Shown here piece by piece: positions 58,153-64,000 of a stretch of DNA of 64,000 nucleotides (within the stretch, counting starts at the first letter, position 1; each line of letters opens with the position of its first letter). Both the position numbers and the translations under genes were made by a program. Location of the stretch: positions 14,012,001 through 14,076,000 of the forward strand of contig NC_071332.1 in assembly GCF_010183535.1 (NCBI RefSeq). Direction: 5' to 3'. The stretch is from Caenorhabditis remanei (lineage: Eukaryota > Nematoda > Chromadorea > Rhabditida > Rhabditidae). The notes under the pieces were generated by a model, which was not told the origin of the DNA, searched no databases, and was given only the letters and a program-made list of their open reading frames with translations.

Positions 58153-59129
58153 TTATTTATTATACTCGAATTCTTCGTCGTCCTCGACTTGATCTTCGAG
58201 CATCTCTTGTGGATGTGAACATCCTTGTGCCCTCGGCACATCCTTGATATACCTCTGCAGTCCGACCAGCGACCTCCACCTTCCTCTAGTTTGAATCTCC
58301 TCCATTGAGTGTCCGCTCGCCCTCATGTGATTTGCTCCTCCTCTTCTGAAGCAGTGATGCGTCGCTCCTGGTTTCCCTATCGCTTTCAGCATCTTCGTCG
58401 ATAGAGCAGAAATCGATTGAGCTGACAGTTTGTCCGATCCGTCGAGATTCGAGAAGACGTACGGGCACTTCCCCTTCGTCCGGAGTCTCCATCTACACAT
58501 CAATATGTCCGTGTCGCTTCCTGGTGTGTAATTGAAGTAGGAATGTCTTCCTAACCCCAATTGATCGTTTTTAGCCTTTTCGACGAACACTTCCATCATT
58601 CCATCTTTCTGCTTTACTCCGCTCCACTTAATTTCAGCCGCTTCCGATGCCCTCAGCATCACGTTGAAGGATAACACCGCCAAGAGAGCGTCCCGATCTT
58701 TCGCCGGACTGTCCTCTTTCATCGCCAACTCTACTATCTTCGAAACGTCTTCAACCGTCACTTCGACCGTCTTCTTTCTTGACTGGATTTCCTCTCTTCT
58801 CTTTGACCTGATGAGATCTGACACGAAGGACGATCCAATGGTGGACAAACTCTCGTTTGCTGTCTGATAAGCGGCTGAAATCCTTGTCAATGCACTACTT
58901 CCGATTCTCTTCGCTTTATCGACAAGATACAGCAGCAGAGACGACTCGTCCACTGGAAGATTCCTCTGCGCAATCCACAGATTCCTCTTCTCGTTCTCTT
59001 CCTTGTAGGCTTTGGCGGTCGACATCGCTTTCGAATCGAATGGCACAGCTTTCAGAGTTTCTATGTGTGGTAAAAACTCGCTCCCCACTTTCATCTGGAG
59101 CTCCTCGATGAACGATCTCTTGACTCCTT
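58153..59129 (-). CDS. Tyrosine recombinase (DIRS/PAT/Crypton-like integrase domain)
   Basis: A single long frame from an acceptor at 59130 to TAA at 58153; the first ATG is at 59094 (313 aa from there) but the frame starts earlier, so an upstream exon is likely. Numbered from that ATG: an N-terminal helical core-binding part (STAKAYKEENEKRNLWIAQR), then R148 in NVMLRASEAAEIKW, Lys around 172-174, H247xxR250 in THHCFRRGGANH, W273 in RGRWRS and Y282 in LQRYIKDV. This is the complete R-K-HxxR-W-Y set. The HHCFRRGG box is like that of retroelement recombinases. No reverse transcriptase or repeats are seen nearby, so it may be a domesticated or orphan copy. A tail of acidic residues ends the protein. 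Confidence 0.82.
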
Positions 59130-59439
59130 CTGAAAATACACGTTAGTTATATCATTTCCTCGTTCTTTGTCTCTCTTTCACTGGGTGGGTGGGCTGGGAC
59201 ACTCGTTAAACAACGTAGAATGACTTTCATATTCAAATTTCACGCCCGTCGAACGTGAGCGTTGCGGGACCCTAACGACCGCAAAAGGCGTGCGCCTTTA
59301 AACATCGCGCCTCCTTTTTCTCCGTTCTTCAACGAAAAACATAATATTATTTACGTGATATCCTTTATCCATCGAAACCCTATTGATATCAGTCGATATG
59401 AAAATTGAAAAGAAAAAATCAGTTTGAAAATTGAGAAAT
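59130..59439. promoter_or_regulatory. Divergent upstream region of the recombinase and the next small gene
   Basis: A GC-richer block at about 59240-59310 contrasts with AT-rich flanks. A first exon of the recombinase probably lies here on the minus strand (a short ATG frame reads MFKGARLLRSLGSRN), but I cannot fix its donor. Confidence 0.35.
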
Positions 59440-60134
59440 ATGGCAGACGCGAGAGCAACGACGTGCTATCTGAATGGTCTTTCTCTTCGCACAATCAATG
59501 AAGTTGAGAAGGTATTTGATCTACTTCATTCAGTCATTCCAAATACATATATTCAGATCTTGCGCTCTCTTCCTCGAGAAGGCGATCCTTGTGAAATCCA
59601 ATGTTCTCAACCATCGACCGGTGGAAGTGTTGGACGGAATACTGCAGATGTCATTGTTTCAAAAGTAATTAAATATAATTACAGTATCCAATTAAAGATA
59701 ATTACAGTCTCTGAAAATCCACGAAGATCCGAAACCATTGGTTCTTTCTCCACCAACTAAACAAGAAATTCCGAAGAAATCAAAGGGGAAAAAGACGATT
59801 TCAGAGTACAGTTGTGTTAGTTTGAAGTCTGAGGAAATGAAAAAAATGGTAGATTCTGAAACACACAATCAGAGATTTGATCAATCACTTTTAATTCCAG
59901 GAAGTTATTGCTTCTTCCGTCTCTGGAACTGAATCAAAAATTCAATGTAAAGTACTGACGGATCAAATTCAAGTGAATCCAATCATGTCATGTAATGGAG
60001 TTGTTCTGTCACTTGACGTCGAAGTCACTATTCCGGATCGTCAAGAGAAAAAGAAAATGAAATTGGAAATTGAATGTCCTGACTTCATGCCAGCTCGTAT
60101 CAAGATTGGAAACAAGTGGAAGACTATCGTCTAA
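59440..60134 (+). CDS. Uncharacterised protein, 199 aa
   Basis: Exons 59440-59664, 59708-59848 and 59901-60134 join in frame. It starts MADARATTCYLNGLSLRTIN, contains EVEKVFDLLHSVIPNTYIQI, a Lys/Ser-rich middle (EIPKKSKGKKTISEY) and ends ECPDFMPARIKIGNKWKTIV. No signal peptide or TM segment. A clean poly(A) context (AATAAAATATT) follows at about 60176. I do not recognise it; the short acidic-basic layout suggests a nuclear or cytosolic subunit, but that is a guess. Confidence 0.7.
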
Positions 60135-60300
60135 CTATTGAAAAATCTCATTTGTATTGAATCGGAAAGGTTAAGAATAAAATATTTTGTAGTAAAAGTT
60201 TTCATTTATTCACTGAGCACTAACACGATAGTCGTTAATGAGAATCCATAAGTTCGACTCTATTTCTTTCATTCTGAAAAACTTGCTTGTTCAATAATAT

Positions 60301-60360
60301 AGTGTTATCAGTAAATTAAAGAAATCAACTCACTCAGAATTGATAACATAAAACCCCACA
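60301..60360 (+). promoter_or_regulatory. GATA-type motif upstream of the first C-type lectin gene
   Basis: TGATAACATAAAACC at 60341-60355 lies about 90 bp before the start, and an inverted TTATCA lies at 60305-60310. The second lectin gene has the same CTGATAACATAAAACT at 61965-61980. TGATAA is the core of GATA factor sites that drive intestinal genes in Caenorhabditis. Confidence 0.5.
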
Positions 60361-60433
60361 TCACTTCTTTTAAATGAGTGAAGTATAAAATGCTGCCGGA
60401 AAGTGGCATTGCTGTGCTTCGTTTCCTGTTAAA

Positions 60434-61909
60434 ATGACATTTTTTCTTCTTTCTTTACTGGCGAATTCTCTCGTCTTTGTTACATTGTCACAAGTTCGAT
60501 GTCCGGATGGTTTCACTATTTTGAATGATTCAAAATGTGTGAAGGTTTGGATCTACTTTTAAAAAAGTATACAATACCAAAACAACTTCAGATCATTGAA
60601 AACTCGTTGCTCCTTAATAATGCCCTCGAGTCTTGTCGGACCTACACAGATGGAACATTGGTCTCAATTCATAATGCTATTGTGAGAAGAAAAATCATCT
60701 CATTCCCAGAAATGTCATTTTTAGGACAATAGAGCCCTCATCAACTTAGCGGTTGCTCAACAAACAGTTCGACCCATATGGATAGGATTAACTTGTTTGA
60801 CTCCTTCGTGCGTTTGGTTGGATCAGAGTCAAACAGATTACACAAACTTTGTCAGTGGTAGGTACTGTCTGCTAAAACTAATTAAATTGAGGATTCAGGC
60901 AACCCGCAACCTGACGTGGGGATAAATGTGTACATGTTGACATCAGGAAACTCTGCTGGTAAATGGGTGTCAGCAGACGGATCGCTTGTTTCATTGAACT
61001 ATATTTGTGAGGTTCCAGCAATCATTGTACCAGGTTTGTATCGACCCTTTTTACTTGATTTAAAAACTCAACTGATATGTTTCTAGACCTCTGCTCAAAT
61101 CCTTTCAATGACTACTGTTACACCTTCAATCAAGACGTTCGAAATGAAATTAATGCGAGAATATACTGTCAGAAGGACTGCGGAGACTTGGTATCAATCC
61201 ATTCAGAGAAAGAAAATCGTCATGTTCTTTCTCTTTTTAATTTCACCTCTCCTCCACCTCAAGTCAGAATTGGAGCTGGAACAGATGGGATTGGAAAGTA
61301 TTGGGTGGATGGAACTGTTTTTGATTACTCCAATTTCGGATATTTCAATGTAGACATCGGAAAATGTTCGACAATGCAAATACCCTATGGTGTCCTGGAT
61401 GCAGGTCAATGGTTGAGTAACAATTGTGACGATGAACTTCCATTTGTCTGCAAAAGACTGAATGGCATCACATCGTGTCCACCATCTCCTACGCCGACTT
61501 ACAATCCGAATATGTGTTATGGAAGCCACTTTTTCACGGGGAATGGAACTGTATGTGACATCTTTCCATCTGTTTGCACTTCATTTTGAGATTTCAGATA
61601 TACAGCCCAAACTACCCTGAGTCCTACTATGGACAGTTTTACCCTTGCACTTTTATCTTCACTGTTCCTTCTGGAAATATTGCTCAAGTTATGTTCACCC
61701 TACTAAATATTGATGATCAGTCGAAAATTTCCTTGTATTCTGGAATCGAAGGAACCGAGCCTATCATTGAACTCACTGGTCAATTCTTCTCGCCTCCTCC
61801 ATTCAATTCGAGTACGAATGTCATGAAAATGATTTTTGATAATGGAGAAAGAGTCTATAATGCAGATACGAAATGGATTGCTAACTATGGATACAATCTC
61901 TCTCTATAG
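60434..61909 (+). CDS. Secreted protein with two C-type lectin-like domains and a CUB domain
   Basis: Exons 60434-60544, 60592-60681, 60725-60857, 60899-61033, 61087-61550 and 61598-61909 join in frame to 414 aa. A signal peptide (MTFFLLSLLANSLVFVTLS) precedes CTLD 1 (CPDGFTILNDSKCVK, GTLVSIHNAI, RPIWIGLTC, VWLDQSQTDYTNF, YICEV) and CTLD 2 (CSNPFNDYCYTFNQ, CGDLVSIHSEKENRHVLSL, YWVDGTVFDYSNF, ELPFVCKRL). After CPPSPTPTYNPNMCYG the CUB domain runs from IYSPNYPESYYGQFYPCTF to the end. This is the clec layout of nematode innate-immune or gut-lumen lectins. No lesion. Confidence 0.87.
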
Positions 61910-61960
61910 GTTCTCCAACGACATTCTAGTTAACTATTTGTTTGTATACACAAACCAATT

Positions 61961-61980
61961 AAAACTGATAACATAAAACT
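61961..61980 (+). promoter_or_regulatory. GATA-type motif upstream of the second C-type lectin gene
   Basis: AAAACTGATAACATAAAACT lies about 85 bp before the start and matches the motif before the first lectin gene in both sequence and spacing, so it was duplicated together with the gene. Confidence 0.5.
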
Positions 61981-62052
61981 GAAACCTAACATCAGCTCTG
62001 AAATTACTTATATAATGTTGCCGAAAACGCATTGTGCTTCGTTCTTTTCAAA

Positions 62053-63127
62053 ATGTTGTCTTCTCTTTTCTTCTTACTCGTTTCAATAAATTTTATAATT
62101 TCAACTACACCTTCTCCGGTACATTGTCCCGATGATTACACTGCATTGAATCAAAAAACATGTGTGAAGGTGCTCATCCCTTTTGAGTAAAATACAATAC
62201 GACATTACGGTTCCAGCTCGTCGAAATCCCTTCGCTCATTTCTGATGATATGGAATCTTGTAGAAATCTCACATTCGGATCATTGGTGACCATTGATAAT
62301 GCTATTGTGAGCGAATCAACTTTATTTCCTAACATTCCATTTTGAATTATCAGGACAACAGAGCTCTGATTAACTTAGCCACTGCTCAAAACACAACAAG
62401 ACCTATTTGGATAGGATTGGAATGTTACGGTTTTCCGTGCTACTGGTTGGATCAGGGTGGAACAAACTACAGTAACTTTGCAAGCGGTATGTTGTTTCTA
62501 TCAATGCTTGAGTACGTTGAGAATTCAGGGAATCCACAACCTGATGTTGGAGGGGATGTATACATGTTGACATCTGGAAGATCTATTGGGAAATAGGTCT
62601 CTGCCGATGGGATACTGGTTGCATTAAACTATTTCTGTCAAGTTCCCGCTTACAATTCACCCGGTAAGACGCAGTTTTCGATATAAATGTTTTCCACAAG
62701 ATTTTTCTCTGACTTCTGTTCAAATCCTTTCGGAGACTACTGCTATGAATTGGATGATGTTTCCTTTTACAACGAATCTGGAGCGAGATCATCCTGCCAG
62801 TTATCGTGTGGAGATCTGGTATCAATTCACTCGGAAGAAGAAAATCTTCACGTTTTGTCTCTTACCAATTCTTCATCTTCTTCACGAGTGAGAATTGGAG
62901 CTCGAACAGATGGAACTGTAAAGTATTGGGTGGATGAAACTGCGTTTGATTTCTCCAATTTCGAATATTTTAATGCAGACATCGGAAAATGTTCGACTAT
63001 GCAAATATCAGCCGCCACCATTAGTTCAGGTCAATGGTCGAGTGCCAGTTGTGAGGATACACTTCCATATATCTGTAAAACGAAACAAGGTGTCTACAGT
63101 TGTCCATCCTCAGTTCCCAGAACATGA
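62053..63127 (+). pseudogene. C-type lectin paralogue, decayed (nonsense, lost acceptor, no CUB domain)
   Basis: Exons 62053-62169, 62217-62306, 62354-62486, 62529-62663 and about 62709-63127 follow the previous gene exon by exon. The signal peptide MLSSLFFLLVSINFIIS and CTLD 1 (RPIWIGLEC, YWLDQGGTNYSNF) are intact to the codon after SIGK, which is TAG at 62594-62596 where the paralogue has TGG (W). The acceptor before exon 5 reads CTCTG|AC instead of TCTAG|AC. CTLD 2 (DYCYELDDVSFYNES, CGDLVSIHSEEENLHVLSL, YWVDETAFDFSNF) is open but the gene ends at PSSVPRT with no CUB domain. Confidence 0.82.
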
Positions 63128-63291
63128 TTATTTTCATTTGAACTCTATACATTATCGAAATGTTTTCGAAACCTGTTACGAAATAAACGAGACTACTTCC
63201 CAATTCATCCTTTTCTTCTCTCATGTCTCGTCTCTGCTAGTTTTTTGTCTATTTCCTCTCACATCAGTCATTTTTTCCCTTTTTTCTGAAG

Positions 63292-64000
63292 ATGCCAATT
63301 CGAATTGTGAAAAATAAAACACCGAAAGTTGTTCTATTCTACACTGCTTTTTGTCCATTCTCAAATTTTCATCCGACTGAATTTTCTGCCAAATATCAGG
63401 AGAAAACTTTGAGTTTCAATTGCAGTGAACAGTATTTAATGTTAGTTTTTCTTTAATTTCTAGGCAACTGGCATAATTTGATTTCAGGTATCGAAAAGCT
63501 ATTATAGCTGAAGATCCTGAAAGTGCTGATAACATTCTGAAAATGGCAAAGCCTCTTCTTATGAAAAGAGCCGGTAGAAAACTGAAAATGAGTGAGGAAA
63601 TGCTGAAAGAGTAGGTTGAATCCTGTTGGACTGTTCCTTTATTCTATTCTAAATAGATGGTCTTCCAAATCAGGAGATGTCATGTTTGATGGGTGTCTCC
63701 AGAAGTTTTCACAAAACGAAAATCTTCGACTGACACTATTTAGAACTCATGGAATGTTTTTAGCAGAAGCATCAGCTAGAGATAAATTATGGGGAATCGG
63801 TAATAAATAGTTATCCAAAAAATTATAAAATGTATTGTAACTTCAGGTCTCGGAGTAAATGACAAAAGAGCCGAGGATCGAAAGCAATGGAAAGGAGCAA
63901 ATAAGTTGGGAAAGATTCTGGAAAAAGTTAGAGATGAATTATGGGAAAATGAAGAATTCAGAAGAGATCGAGAACTCATTGAGAAGGAAGACGAGGAGAA
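63292..64000 (+). CDS. NADAR-domain (YbiA-like, DUF1768) protein, 5' part, runs off the right edge
   Basis: Exons 63292-63440, 63488-63610, 63657-63799 and 63847 to the edge join in frame. The protein reads FCPFSNFHPTEFSAKYQEKT then LSFNCSEQYLMYRKAIIAED, ADNILKMAKPLLMKRAGRKL, KFSQNENLRLTLFRTHGMFL, AEASARDKLWGIGLGVND. The SNF/P.F, EQY.M..KA and D..WGIG motifs are those of NADAR domains, which act on ADP-ribose-type substrates. The last exon is acidic-basic and continues (RRDRELIEKEDEE). The whole catalytic core seems to be present. Confidence 0.87.

Noticed and set aside
59738..59932. Frame MVLSPPTKQEIPKK... as a separate start
   Set aside because: It reads through exon 2 and the next intron of the 199-aa gene; the upstream exon fits in frame and is the better start.
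1..64000. CRISPR arrays, bacterial operons, riboswitches and tRNA genes
   Set aside because: None seen. The window is eukaryotic nuclear DNA, and the only tRNA-like signal is an isolated B-box-like palindrome.

Overview
The window is nuclear DNA of a nematode, almost certainly a Caenorhabditis species. Introns are about 45-60 bp and end in TTTTCAG. The gene content is typical of a Caenorhabditis autosome arm: several classes of serpentine chemoreceptor, fast-evolving nuclear receptors, C-type lectins, a GT92 glycosyltransferase and an MSP-domain protein. I cannot name the species. Models were built by hand: I chose splice sites by consensus and checked that exon lengths keep the reading frame.

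Layout. 1-0.7 kb: 5' end of a mitochondrial half ABC transporter (minus strand). 1.4-6.4 kb: five related proline-rich single-pass membrane proteins, followed by an MSP-domain gene at 6.7-7.4 kb; this looks like a sperm-type cluster. 8-20 kb: chemoreceptors (two SRW, two STR-type in inverted orientation plus a remnant, one SRX), many with lesions, and one uncharacterised membrane protein. 20.5-31.5 kb: four tandem chemoreceptor paralogues on the minus strand, with a full-length SID-1/SIDT family gene between the first two. 31.8-33.7 kb: GT92 enzyme. 34-42.8 kb: three nuclear receptors. 43.1-47.2 kb: a divergent pair of STR receptors plus a relic. 47.4-53.2 kb: two paralogues of an unrecognised family. 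54-55.1 kb: an SRH receptor. 55.6-57.6 kb: an unrecognised secreted protein. 58.1-59.1 kb: a tyrosine recombinase. 59.4-60.1 kb: a small unrecognised gene. 60.4-63.1 kb: two C-type lectins. 63.3 kb to the end: 5' part of a NADAR-domain gene.

Mobile DNA is unusually readable here. A mariner-derived element sits in an SRW exon with a TA duplication. A hAT-like palindromic element sits in a receptor intron with a perfect 8-bp duplication covering the splice donor. A TTAA palindrome lies next to a splice acceptor, a Tc1-like foldback covers 1.5 kb, a second mariner-type element lies in an intron, and a 5S-rRNA-like patch lies in another intron.

Many otherwise complete models carry one disabling change: an in-frame stop, a 1-2 base shift or a lost acceptor. 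Real pseudogenisation of chemosensory and lectin genes and uncorrected sequence errors would both produce this. Reads or a second strain are needed to separate them.
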